The position numbers and the translations under genes are program-made. A DNA stretch of 64,000 bases from Terricaulis sp. (GTDB taxonomy: Bacteria > Pseudomonadota > Alphaproteobacteria > Caulobacterales > Aquidulcibacteraceae), in assembly GCA_024707365.1 (NCBI GenBank), contig JANPZV010000004.1:62001-126000 (forward strand). The letters run 5' to 3'. The notes beneath the pieces were generated by a model. That model was not told the origin of the DNA and did not search any database. It saw nothing but the letters and a program-made list of their open reading frames with translations. Positions 1-7,369 of this stretch are shown piece by piece (within the stretch, counting starts at the first letter, position 1; each line of letters begins with the position of its first letter).

Positions 1-89
1 CAGAATTCGTAGGCCCAGGGGTAGCGGAACGGCTTATAGCCGATCGACGGCGTCCGAAGCCCCGTTTTGCCCCCGTTTTCGCCAGCCAT
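1..89 (-). CDS. nrdB: Ribonucleotide reductase small (beta) subunit, N-terminal fragment
   Basis: Only the first 29 codons lie in the window; the gene runs off the left edge. The translation contains YKPFRYPWAYEF, which matches the conserved start of alphaproteobacterial class I NrdB proteins. NrdB carries the diiron-tyrosyl radical cofactor that the large subunit uses to reduce ribonucleotides to deoxyribonucleotides. The ATG at 89 has a GGAG ribosome site seven bases upstream. The leader holds an inverted repeat (115-156). The call rests on a short but distinctive stretch; the catalytic residues are outside the window. Confidence 0.8.
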   Translation of the reverse strand, partial: MAGENGGKTGLRTPSIGYKPFRYPWAYEF

Positions 90-114
90 AGATCGTCTCC
101 GTTCCGCAATTATT

Positions 115-156
115 CTAGATGTAGGGATAGGGTGGCGCAACCGCCACCACATCTAG
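115..156. promoter_or_regulatory. Nested inverted repeat in the nrdB leader
   Basis: An outer 8-base repeat (CTAGATGT at 115-122, ACATCTAG at 149-156) encloses a perfect 7-base hairpin (GGTGGCG at 131-137, loop CAAC, CGCCACC at 142-148). It ends 26 bases before the nrdB start. There is no T-run, so it is not an intrinsic terminator. A GANTC methylation site (GAGTC) lies at 170-174. An operator or an mRNA structure for nrdB is possible; it does not match the NrdR box consensus closely enough to name. Confidence 0.45.
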
Positions 157-271
157 CGCATCAGGGCGTGAGTCTCCTTTAAGAAAGGTTACCAGCCGCG
201 ACAGGCGGACCATGGATCGATTCATCGGTCTGGTAAGCCGAGGCTGACGCCCAGCCTGTGGAGAACGCGGC

Positions 272-571
272 TCAGCGGCCGCGATAAGGCTCGCAGCCGA
301 TACCGTCGCCGTCCCGATCCAGGTGCGCGCCGTAACCCGGCTGGCCGCGCAGCACCGGCGCCGCGCCGGCCGCCCGCGCTTCGGCGCAATTGCGGAAGGG
401 GGCTGTCATGGCCGGGGCGGCGGCTGGTTGCAGCGCCGCCGCCATCGCAGGCGCCTCGGCTTGCCCGAAATAGTAAAATGCGCCCGCGCCGACGATCAGG
501 CCGGCAAGGGTGGGGCCGAGATAGAAGCGCAACATGCGCTTGCGCGCGAACTGGTTCGGAAACCGGAGCAT
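272..571 (-). CDS. Excalibur calcium-binding domain protein, membrane-anchored or secreted
   Basis: This 99-residue protein has a basic N-terminus, one hydrophobic segment at about residues 14-34 and an Ala/Pro-rich linker. The C-terminus is an excalibur domain: NCAEARAAG, then the DxDxDG-type loop DRDGDGIGCE with its paired cysteines. Excalibur domains bind calcium and occur in extracytoplasmic proteins, so a periplasmic location is inferred. An AGGGG sequence precedes the ATG at 571; the internal Met at residue 13 has no comparable site. It is transcribed away from the upstream paralogue pair. The role beyond calcium binding is unknown. Confidence 0.8.
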   Translation of the reverse strand: MLRFPNQFARKRMLRFYLGPTLAGLIVGAGAFYYFGQAEAPAMAAALQPAAAPAMTAPFRNCAEARAAGAAPVLRGQPGYGAHLDRDGDGIGCEPYRGR

Positions 572-600
572 GCGCCCCTACATGCAAGAAATAGGCGCGT

Positions 601-1245
601 TTACCGCCGCACGGTCAGCGTCACGCCGCCGAAGCGTTCGTCCTTGGAGAAGGATTCGCGGCCAACCTGGGCGGAAACCTCACGCTCCACATAGGCGATC
701 GAAGCCTGAACCGGGCCGCGCTGGTAGGTGACGCCGGCCGACATATCGCCGATTTCGACGCGATCTTGCAGGGCGAAGCCGCCGCCTTGGCCGCCCATGT
801 CGTCGCGCTGGCCGGGCCGCCAGATCAGCGCCTCGTCATCGGAGGCGACGAACATATAGATCGAGCTGCCGCTGTTGTTTTCCTGGCCTTCTTCCTGAAC
901 CAGATTGCGCCCGATCCGCACCTCGGAGCCGCGCGATTGGCGGTTCATATCGCCGGCCGCGTCCACCCCGATGGCGGCGCGCTGGGCGACTGAAACATCC
1001 AGCGGCCCGCTGGCGGCCAGTTCGAGCTCAAGGCGTTGAGGGGCCGGGCTTTCGCCGATCTGGATTTCCGGCGCGCGAAACCGGCCCGCCGCCTCGGCCC
1101 CGGCGCTCAGCGAGAGCTGCGCGGGCGCGCGCAATTGCTCATGCGGATCAGCCAGTTGCACGCCATCGACGCTCTCTTGAGCGACGGCCGCCGTCGCGCC
1201 AGCGAACAACGCGCTGCAAGTGACGAGGAGGGTACGCATACGCAC
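601..1245 (-). CDS. Secreted hypothetical protein, downstream paralogue of a tandem pair
   Basis: The protein has about 214 residues and a clear signal peptide (cleavage after AVAQ, about residue 23). I do not recognise a named family. Its second half resembles the upstream gene: both have an SDDEALIWRPGQR or SEDEALIWRPGQR block, then LQDRVEIGD, then an AYVEREV segment and an FSxDERFxGxTLT end. Alternating short polar and hydrophobic stretches ending in a basic-aromatic tail would suit a small beta-barrel, but that is inference. The start is a GTG with AGGG nine bases upstream; an in-frame ATG lies two codons later. It follows 62 bases after its paralogue and is probably co-transcribed. Confidence 0.7.
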   Translation of the reverse strand: MRMRTLLVTCSALFAGATAAVAQESVDGVQLADPHEQLRAPAQLSLSAGAEAAGRFRAPEIQIGESPAPQRLELELAASGPLDVSVAQRAAIGVDAAGDMNRQSRGSEVRIGRNLVQEEGQENNSGSSIYMFVASDDEALIWRPGQRDDMGGQGGGFALQDRVEIGDMSAGVTYQRGPVQASIAYVEREVSAQVGRESFSKDERFGGVTLTVRR

Positions 1246-1307
1246 TTATAAAAGCCCTAGTTTGCCTCTGCGACAATCCGGTAATGCATAAATCCAGCCG
1301 TAGTTCC

Positions 1308-1988
1308 TTAATGGCGCATTGTGAGCGTGAAGCCGGCGAAGCGCTCGTCCTCAGAGAAATGCTGCGCGCCCGAGCGCACCGTGACCTCGCGCTCGACATA
1401 GGCGAGCGAGGCCTGAACCCCACGGAATTCATAGGTAATTCCGGCCTGGAGATCGCCAATTTCGACGCGATCCTGCATGGCGAAGCCGCCCGGTTCGGCC
1501 CCGAACGCGGTGCGTTGGCCGGGCCGCCAGATCAGCGCCTCATCTTCGGAGGCCGCGAAAAAATACCAACGGGGGCCGGCGCTTGGGGCGTCCTCGCGCA
1601 TGCCAAGGCCGCGGCCGATGCGCAATTCGGCGCTGCGGCTGTGGCGCGCGACATCGCCGGCGGCGTTAAAGCCGATGCCGCCCCGCTGGCTGAGCGCCAG
1701 ATCAAAGCCGGCGCCGGCCCGCGTCACCAGGGCGAACGCATAATTGGGGCCGTTGCGACGCTGCGCCTGATGCGGCGTGAAGGCAAAGCTGCGCTCTTCT
1801 TCGGCGCGGCTTAGTTCCAAACGAAAACGGTTCAGCCGAAGCTCAGGCGCCGCGGGCGCGTCTTGAAACGAAACCCCGCTTGCCGCCGCGAAGGGCGGGA
1901 GGGCTTCTTGCGCTTTGGCGTTGGCGGCTGTCGCCGTCCAGCTTGCAATCCCCACCAGGCCAACGATGACGAGCGTACAAAAGCGCAT
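1308..1988 (-). CDS. Secreted hypothetical protein, upstream paralogue of a tandem pair
   Basis: The 226-residue product has a signal peptide (hydrophobic residues about 5-22, likely cleavage near AKAQ). It shares the second-half signature with the downstream gene: ASEDEALIWRPGQR, MQDRVEIGD, AYVEREV and a FSEDERFAGFTLT ending. Between these blocks the two differ, which points to an old duplication rather than a recent copy. A strong AGGAGGG ribosome site lies five bases before the ATG at 1988. No domain is recognised; an envelope location is inferred from the signal peptide. Confidence 0.7.
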   Translation of the reverse strand: MRFCTLVIVGLVGIASWTATAANAKAQEALPPFAAASGVSFQDAPAAPELRLNRFRLELSRAEEERSFAFTPHQAQRRNGPNYAFALVTRAGAGFDLALSQRGGIGFNAAGDVARHSRSAELRIGRGLGMREDAPSAGPRWYFFAASEDEALIWRPGQRTAFGAEPGGFAMQDRVEIGDLQAGITYEFRGVQASLAYVEREVTVRSGAQHFSEDERFAGFTLTMRH

Positions 1989-2040
1989 CGCAACCCTCCT
2001 GATGAGGGTGAGGATGTCTTAATGGTGGTAAAAAGTTCGT

Positions 2041-2573
2041 TTACGCTTGGTTGAGCGTAAGCTGCATCAGCACGACATCGAGCTTACGCCCAAATTTTTC
2101 GCCGACATTGGTAAGCCGGCCGGCATGGGTGAAGCCGAGCTTTTTATGCAGGCCGATCGAGGCGGCGTTGTAGGAATCCCCGATCACCGCCAGCGCCTCG
2201 CGCACGCCGTCGCTTTTCAGCATGTGCAGCAATTCGTTGAGCAGCAGCGCCCCGCGCCCTGGCGCTGGGTGGTGGGGCCCACATAGATCGAAACCTCGAA
2301 TGTCTTGGCGTAGGCGGCCCGCTCGCGGAATGGGGCGGCGTAGGCGAAGCCCAAAACCCGGCTCAAATCAGTAGTTGGCGTGGCCACCAGCCAGGGCCAG
2401 CCATTGGACACCACGCGCCCCCAGCGCTCGGTGATTTCATCGAGGCTCGGCGGCTCGATCTCGAACGTGCCCGTGCCGGAAAGCACGTGGTGCGCATAGA
2501 TCAGCTGCACCAATTCCAGATCCTGCTGAAAGCAGGGGCGGACAAGGATAGGCGGGCGTGGGCTGGCGGACAT
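2041..2573 (-). CDS. GNAT acetyltransferase, phosphinothricin acetyltransferase-like (one frameshift)
   Basis: Reading through one missing base near 2243 gives a protein of about 177 residues with the GNAT fold: IYVGP...RQGAG as the acetyl-CoA loop (motif A), then NELLHMLKSDGV, IGDSYNAASIGLHKKLGF (motif B) and a VLMQL end. This arrangement is that of the phosphinothricin/methionine sulfoximine N-acetyltransferases, which acetylate small amino-acid-like substrates; the true substrate is unknown. The shift lies in a GCGGGGCGC run and the frame is intact on both sides, so an assembly indel is likely. The start at 2573 gives MSASPRPPILVRP. Confidence 0.75.
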
Positions 2574-2663
2574 GGTGTGGCTGTTGCCGTGGCCTTTGCT
2601 TGCCAAATGGTCAAGGCCGCGTTCACCGGACTTCCACTCCTCTGCGGTAATATCACCGCCAAG

Positions 2664-3242
2664 ATGGGGAGATTGCTGAAATCGGGGGCGGCCCGCGCCC
2701 TGGCGCTTGGGCTTCTGGCGGCCGCGCTGACGGCGTGCGCGTCCACGCCGGCGCCGGTCTATCCCGGCTTGCGCGGGCGCACGCCGGTGGTTGCGCCCAT
2801 TCCGTATGACCCGGCCGCGCCGCCGCGCGTGGTTGACGCCGCCGCCAATCTTCAATGCGTGCCCTATGCGCGCAACGCCAGCGGCGTCGAGATCTATGGC
2901 GACGCCAATACCTGGTGGGGCAAATCCGAAGGGCGCTATCCGCGCTCATCGCTGCCGGCGGCGGGCGCGGTTTTGGTGATGCGCGGCTATTATGGGCCGG
3001 GGCGGGGGCATGTCGCGGTGGTGCGCGAAGTGATCGGCGCGCGCATGCTGCGCGTGGATCACGCCAATTGGCTCAATCGCGGCGAGGTCAGCGTCGGGGT
3101 GCCGGTGCTGGATGTGTCGGCCAACAATGATTGGAGCGAGGTGCGCGTCTGGCACATCCCCGGCGGGCATTGGGGCGGAAGGGTTTACCGCGTCGAGGGC
3201 TTCATCCACCCCTTCGCCTTTGCGGCGATGATGGGGCGATAA
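2664..3242 (+). CDS. CHAP-domain lipoprotein, probable peptidoglycan amidase/endopeptidase
   Basis: The ATG at 2664 gives a 192-residue protein that begins with a lipoprotein signal (LTAC, lipidated Cys25). Residues about 60-190 form a CHAP domain: Cys65 in LQCVPYAR, His116 in GHVAVVREV and Asn135 in DHANW make the usual triad. CHAP enzymes cleave amide bonds in peptidoglycan stem peptides or release the glycan chain. The frame is open further upstream, but those codons overlap the divergent acetyltransferase and are unlikely to be used. A close relative (C79, H130, N149) is encoded 212 bases downstream. Confidence 0.8.
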   Translation: MGRLLKSGAARALALGLLAAALTACASTPAPVYPGLRGRTPVVAPIPYDPAAPPRVVDAAANLQCVPYARNASGVEIYGDANTWWGKSEGRYPRSSLPAAGAVLVMRGYYGPGRGHVAVVREVIGARMLRVDHANWLNRGEVSVGVPVLDVSANNDWSEVRVWHIPGGHWGGRVYRVEGFIHPFAFAAMMGR

Positions 3243-3378
3243 TTCGCGCGTTAAGACTTGTTGATAACGTCGCGAAGATGAATTTACCAAGATGACAAAG
3301 AATATAGGACTACATCTAGTCTAAGTGCGACGAATTTACCATAAAAGTGTGCATCTTTCTGTTGGAGCCGCTGCGCAT

Positions 3379-3393
3379 TTAAGTGTTCTTTAA
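3379..3393 (+). promoter_or_regulatory. CtrA-type binding site upstream of the second CHAP gene
   Basis: TTAA (3379-3382), seven bases, TTAA (3390-3393) is an exact match to the CtrA full-site consensus TTAA-N7-TTAA. It lies 61 bases before the CHAP gene at 3455, where it could overlap a -35 region, as at CtrA-activated promoters. The 212-base gap is AT-rich for this genome and also holds AATTTACCATAAAA at 3333-3346. Binding is inferred from sequence only. Confidence 0.55.
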
Positions 3394-3454
3394 GGGTGGG
3401 CGCGCGTTTCTGTGTGCCAGTTTGGGGCGCCAGCCCGCCTAGGCACTTGATTGC

Positions 3455-4192
3455 ATGTCCAGCAACAAAGCTCTCCTGCTCGTCGCCGCTGCTGCGCTTG
3501 CCGGCTTCACCGCCAGCGAAGCCGAAGCGCTGACGCCGCTGGCGATGGATATGGATATGTCCATCGACCCGAGCATCTCGGTAACGCCCTCCCAGCACGC
3601 GACGATGGCGCCCAGCGCGTTCACGCGCCCGGCCGATGAGGCGTACGAGCCGACGGCCTATGTCGAGAACGCCCGCGCGCGGCTGCAATGCGTGCCGTTC
3701 GCGCGCAAGGAATCGGGCGTTGAGATTTACGGCGACGCCCATACGTGGTGGCGCCAGGCCAATGGCCTTTATGAAACCACGGCCGTCCCTGAAGAGGGCG
3801 GGGTGATGGTGCTGCGCGGCTTCAACACCAACAATCGCGGCCATGTCGCGCTGGTGCGCGAGGTTGTCTCTTCGCGTTTGATCATCGTTGATCACGCCAA
3901 CTGGCTGAACACGGGCGAGATCACCCGCAACGTGCCGGTGCGCGATGTGTCGCCGAACGGCGATTGGAGCCAGGTGCAAGTCTGGCATGTGCCGGGCCGG
4001 CATTGGGGCTCACGCACCTACAACGTGCAGGGCTTCATTCTGGATATGCTTGAAGACGCCAAGGCGCCCGCAGATGAGGCGCCCGCCGCGCCTGTCGCGA
4101 TCGGGTTAAGCAGACACTTCCACGTCGTCAGCGAAGCGCTTAGTTTCCCCCGCGCCGGCGGCTTGCCCGGCGAACGGGGATTTTTGCGATGA
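3455..4192 (+). CDS. Exported CHAP-domain peptidoglycan hydrolase
   Basis: The 245-residue protein has a signal peptide (residues about 1-23). A Met/Asp-rich spacer is followed by a CHAP domain with catalytic Cys79 (LQCVPFAR), His130 (RGHVALV) and Asn149 (DHANW). The domain is very similar to the lipoprotein encoded upstream, so the pair arose by duplication; this copy lacks a lipobox and is probably soluble in the periplasm. About 50 residues after the domain have no counterpart in the paralogue. The stop overlaps the next ATG (ATGA), suggesting coupling to the ion channel gene. The CtrA-type site at 3379-3393 implies cell-cycle control. Confidence 0.8.
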   Translation: MSSNKALLLVAAAALAGFTASEAEALTPLAMDMDMSIDPSISVTPSQHATMAPSAFTRPADEAYEPTAYVENARARLQCVPFARKESGVEIYGDAHTWWRQANGLYETTAVPEEGGVMVLRGFNTNNRGHVALVREVVSSRLIIVDHANWLNTGEITRNVPVRDVSPNGDWSQVQVWHVPGRHWGSRTYNVQGFILDMLEDAKAPADEAPAAPVAIGLSRHFHVVSEALSFPRAGGLPGERGFLR

Positions 4193-5082
4193 CAGCTTCC
4201 GCCGCGCCTGAACACGCGCGCCCCGCCAAGCGCAATCCGCTGGCGGTGATCACTGAAAGCAAAGTGTTTCAGTGGTTTATCCTGCTGTGCATCATCATCA
4301 ACGCGCTGATGCTTGGCTATGAAGCGCAAGTGGGCGCGAACAATCCCTACAGCGCGCAGATCGCCCAGTGGAACGCGATCTTCCTGTGGATATTCACGGC
4401 CGAGCTTGTGCTTGAGTTTCTGGCGCAGGGGCCGCGCGCGTATGTGCGCAATGGCTGGAATTTATTCGATGTCGTGATCGTCGGCGTGTCTTGGATCGCC
4501 GCCGCGCCGGGCGCCACCGCGCTGCGGGCGCTGCGCGTGATCCGGGTTTTCCGGCTTGTCTCCAACGTGCCGCAGATGCAGCGCGTGGTGGAGGCGCTGA
4601 TGCGGGCGATGCCGGGCATCTTCGCCACGCTCTCGATCCTCGCCATCGTCTATTATATCGGCGCGGTGACGGCGACGACGCTGTTTGGCGCGCAATTTCC
4701 CGAACGCTTCGGCAATCTGCTCACCTCGGGCATGACGCTGTTTCAGCTCACGCTGTTTGACGATTGGGGCAATATCGTTTTCGCCGTGGCCGAAGAATAT
4801 AGCTGGGCTTGGTCTTTCTTCCTGATCTTCACGGTGCTTTCCGCGTTTGCGGTGCTGAACCTGTTTATCGGCGTGATCGTCGATGCGGTGCAGGAAGCGC
4901 GCGATGCTGAGCGCAAGGCGGCGGAGGCCAAGATCCAGAAAGAGGTGGTGAAGATCGAACGCGAGGTCGATAAGATCGAGGATGAGATCGAGGATGGCGT
5001 GGCCGTTCAGAGGCGCATCCTTGATGAGCTGAAAGAGCTGCGCGCCAGCGTCGAGGCGCTGCGGAACGCGCCGCCGCGCTAG
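4189..5082 (+). CDS. Single-domain voltage-gated cation channel (BacNav-like) with an LFDDW filter
   Basis: The 297-residue protein has the six-helix layout of bacterial voltage-gated channels. S4 carries four arginines at three-residue spacing (R113, R116, R119, R122). The pore loop reads MTLFQLTLFDDWGN (residues 182-195). After S6 (AVLNLFIGVIVDAV) comes a long charged coiled coil (about 236-275), which in this family holds the tetramer together. The usual sodium filter is TLESW; here the aligned residues are LFDDW, with Asp191 and Asp192. Paired aspartates at these places make an engineered channel calcium-selective, so calcium permeability is plausible but inferred. It is translationally coupled to the CHAP hydrolase. 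Confidence 0.85.
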   Translation: MTASAAPEHARPAKRNPLAVITESKVFQWFILLCIIINALMLGYEAQVGANNPYSAQIAQWNAIFLWIFTAELVLEFLAQGPRAYVRNGWNLFDVVIVGVSWIAAAPGATALRALRVIRVFRLVSNVPQMQRVVEALMRAMPGIFATLSILAIVYYIGAVTATTLFGAQFPERFGNLLTSGMTLFQLTLFDDWGNIVFAVAEEYSWAWSFFLIFTVLSAFAVLNLFIGVIVDAVQEARDAERKAAEAKIQKEVVKIEREVDKIEDEIEDGVAVQRRILDELKELRASVEALRNAPPR

Positions 5083-5158
5083 TTTAACCGTCGCGCTTCA
5101 CGGGGGTTTCATCGGCCCGGCGCTGGCGCGCGCGCCGGGGATAGGCGAGACTGGGCGC

Positions 5159-5851
5159 ATGTCCGTTTGGTCCAGCATTTTGGAGCGGGCGGCGCGCGCC
5201 TTCGATCCCGAGGCCGAGCCGCCGGAATTCTCCGAGGAGTGCGCCCCGCGCCCCAATGATGTCGGCTTCACCGCCGCCGTCATCGGCCTCGCCGCGAAAA
5301 TGGCCAAGGCCGATGGCGAGGCGACCGAGAGTGAGCTCCGCGCCGCCGCGCAGGTGTTCCGCCCGCCGCAGGGCGAGGAAGAGAATTTCCGCCGCGCCTT
5401 CAACCTGGCGAAGCAAACTGTCCTAGGATTTGAATCCTACGCCAAGCAGATTGGCCGCAAATACCGCGCGCGGCCCTGCCTCCTGGAAGACGTGCTCGAC
5501 GGGCTTTTTCACATCGCCGCCGCCGATGGGCATGTGGCCCCGGCGGAGATCGAGTATCTGGCCCAGGTGGCGCAGCATTTCGGCTTCAGCGACATGGAGT
5601 TCCGCCGCATCAAGGCGACCAATCTGGGCCCCGATGCGGGCGATCCCTATGCCGTGCTTGGGCTTTTGCCCGGCGCCAGCATGGAGGAGGCGCGCCAGGC
5701 ATGGCGCCGCGCCGCCGCCGAAAATCACCCGGACCGGATGACCCAACGCGGCGCGCCGCCGGAATTTGTGGCCATCGCCCGCGAAAAAACTGCGGCGATC
5801 AACGCCGCCTATTCCATGATCCGCGAAGAGCTCAGCGTCGCGGCAAAATAG
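5159..5851 (+). CDS. TerB-DnaJ (DjlA-like) co-chaperone
   Basis: The 230-residue protein has an all-helical TerB-like region at about residues 35-150, with the acidic metal-type repeats KADGEATESE and AADGHVAPAE. A J-domain follows at about 162-225 with the HPD triad at residues 190-192 (ENHPDRM). This is the DjlA arrangement without its N-terminal membrane anchor. J-domains stimulate the ATPase of DnaK. It lies before the peptidoglycan amidase, a neighbour pair that I recall from other alphaproteobacteria. The start at 5159 is 76 bases after the channel gene. Confidence 0.85.
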   Translation: MSVWSSILERAARAFDPEAEPPEFSEECAPRPNDVGFTAAVIGLAAKMAKADGEATESELRAAAQVFRPPQGEEENFRRAFNLAKQTVLGFESYAKQIGRKYRARPCLLEDVLDGLFHIAAADGHVAPAEIEYLAQVAQHFGFSDMEFRRIKATNLGPDAGDPYAVLGLLPGASMEEARQAWRRAAAENHPDRMTQRGAPPEFVAIAREKTAAINAAYSMIREELSVAAK

Positions 5852-5968
5852 GGTTAAGGCGCCTTCCCGATAGGCGCGCCCGCGCGCCGCAGCCCCCGCC
5901 ATGGGAGCGCCGCATTGATTGGCGAGCCTTCGCCTCCATATTGATGCGGAGAAAGAGGAGAAACCCCG

Positions 5969-6232
5969 ATGACCGGCGCCGCTGATTCCGGTTCGGCCCT
6001 GTTTGGCGCGCTGCTGCGCGCGGCGGGCTTGATGCTGCTGGTCGTGGGCGCGGGGCTTGCGCTGATGTTCGCGGCGGCCGCCGCCCTGGTGGTGGGCCTG
6101 CTGATCGCTGGCGCGGCGGTGGCGCTGCGTTTCTTCCCGGCCAAGCGCGTGGCGGCCGAAGCCGGCGTGCTTGAAGCGCGCCGCACGCCCGATGGCTGGG
6201 TGGTGGAAACCGAAGCCGCGCCCAAGCGCTAA
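5969..6232 (+). CDS. Small two-helix membrane protein
   Basis: The 87-residue product has two Ala/Leu/Val-rich membrane segments (about residues 14-32 and 34-52) and then a cytoplasmic tail ending EVETEAAPKR-like (the last residues are basic). No family is recognised. An AGGAG ribosome site precedes the ATG at 5969. Its TAA stop lies inside the left end of a palindromic repeat (CTAAAGC starting at 6229), so the 3' end of the gene has been set by, or was invaded by, that element. Confidence 0.6.
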   Translation: MTGAADSGSALFGALLRAAGLMLLVVGAGLALMFAAAAALVVGLLIAGAAVALRFFPAKRVAAEAGVLEARRTPDGWVVETEAAPKR

Positions 6233-6307
6233 AGCGTTGGGACTTAAATGCGACCCACGCTCTGCGCCCGCCATCAAACTGAGGCGAATTTAAAGTCCGG
6301 GCTTTAG
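6229..6307. repeat. Palindromic repeat family A, copy 1 (hybrid arms)
   Basis: The 79-base element starts CTAAAGC and ends GCTTTAG. The left arm contains GGACTTAAATGCGAC (alpha type, shared with copy 3), while the right arm contains GCGAATTTAAAGTCC (beta type, shared with copy 2). The right half including CCCGCCATC matches the reverse complement of the left half of copy 2. It lies between the small membrane protein and the amidase. Confidence 0.8.
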
Positions 6308-6350
6308 CATTTCGTTTGCCGGGCCGCGCAAGTCAGGCCACAAAACTGCT

Positions 6351-7160
6351 GTGAGCACGCTGGCTTTCATTGAACGGCCTTCGCCCAATTTTGACGCGCG
6401 CGCGCGCGTCATTGATCTTGTCGTGCTGCACTATACCGGCATGCAGGATGCGGAGATCGCGCTGGCGCGGCTCACCGATCCCGCGCCGGTGGCGGGCGCT
6501 TATCCCGGCCCTTGGCAAAGCGAGAGCGCGCCGGCGGACGCCCCGCTTGGGCGCGTCTCTACGCACTATGTCGTCGGCGAAGCCGGGGAGATCTGGCGCG
6601 TGGTCGATGAAGAGGAGCGCGCCTGGCACGCGGGTGTTTCCTCGTGGGAGGGCGAGGGCGATGTGAACAGCCGCGCCATCGGCATCGAGATCGTCAATGG
6701 CGGGCACGATTTTGGCCTGCCTGACTTCCCCGACGCGCAGATCGACGCCGTGATCGCGCTGGTGCGGGATATCCTGGCGCGGCGCGGGCTCGACGCATCC
6801 CGCGTGATCGCCCATTCCGACATCGCCCCAGAGCGCAAGCTCGATCCGGGCGAGAAATTTCCATGGAAACGCCTGGCTGACGCAGGCGCCTCGATATGGC
6901 CGGCTTCGGTTCCTGTAGCGACGCGCGCCGGCGAAGATGTGGTGGGCCGCGTGCAGGCCCAGCTCAAGCGCTTGGGATATAGCCTGGAGCAGAGCGGAGC
7001 GATGGACGCCCCCACACGCGCGGCGCTTATGGCGTTTCAGCGCCGCTTCCGCCCCACTTTGATCGACGGGCTGATTGACGAGGAGACGCAAGCGCTGCTG
7101 GCGGGCCTGGCGCTAAAGCAACGGACTTTAAATTCGCCTCAGTTCGATGGCGGGTTCTGA
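6351..7160 (+). CDS. N-acetylmuramoyl-L-alanine amidase with peptidoglycan-binding domain (AmpD/AmiD type)
   Basis: The 269-residue protein begins with an Amidase_2 domain (about residues 18-175). His27, His155 and Asp165 (HSDIAPERKLDPG) are the expected zinc ligands, and the spacing of the last two matches AmpD. Residues about 195-250 form a PG_binding_1 domain (VGRVQAQLKRLGY, FQRRFRPTL). The enzyme cleaves the bond between N-acetylmuramic acid and L-alanine. There is no signal peptide, so it may recycle muropeptides in the cytoplasm, although the binding domain suggests contact with the wall. GTG start at 6351. The last 15 or so residues are encoded by repeat copy 2 and are unlikely to be functional. 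Confidence 0.88.
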   Translation: MSTLAFIERPSPNFDARARVIDLVVLHYTGMQDAEIALARLTDPAPVAGAYPGPWQSESAPADAPLGRVSTHYVVGEAGEIWRVVDEEERAWHAGVSSWEGEGDVNSRAIGIEIVNGGHDFGLPDFPDAQIDAVIALVRDILARRGLDASRVIAHSDIAPERKLDPGEKFPWKRLADAGASIWPASVPVATRAGEDVVGRVQAQLKRLGYSLEQSGAMDAPTRAALMAFQRRFRPTLIDGLIDEETQALLAGLALKQRTLNSPQFDGGF

Positions 7161-7189
7161 GCGAATTTAAAGTCCATAAGTTGCTTTAG
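7113..7189. repeat. Palindromic repeat family A, copy 2 (beta/beta)
   Basis: The 77-base near-perfect palindrome has CTAAAGCAAC paired with GTTGCTTTAG at the ends and GGACTTTAAATTCGC paired with GCGAATTTAAAGTCC inside. It overlaps the 3' end of the amidase gene and supplies its stop codon. Confidence 0.85.
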
Positions 7190-7201
7190 AAACATTTGAA
7201 T

Positions 7202-7281
7202 CTAAAGCGTCTTTGAGGACTTAAATGCGACGTGGGCGTTTGATCCATCGTGTGGGTCGCATTTAAGTCCCGACGCTTTAG
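7202..7281. repeat. Palindromic repeat family A, copy 3 (alpha/alpha)
   Basis: The 80-base palindrome pairs CTAAAGCGTC with GACGCTTTAG and GGACTTAAATGCGAC with GTCGCATTTAAGTCC around a loop containing TTTGATCCATCGTG. It begins only 12 bases after copy 2 and lies upstream of the PEP carboxylase gene. Confidence 0.85.
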
Positions 7282-7369
7282 CGAAATAGGGCGCCGCCAA
7301 TTTTGCATATGCCCTAACGAGAACCTCGCCTTGCCGGGCGCGCCGTGCGCCGATACCGGTACCAATCGC

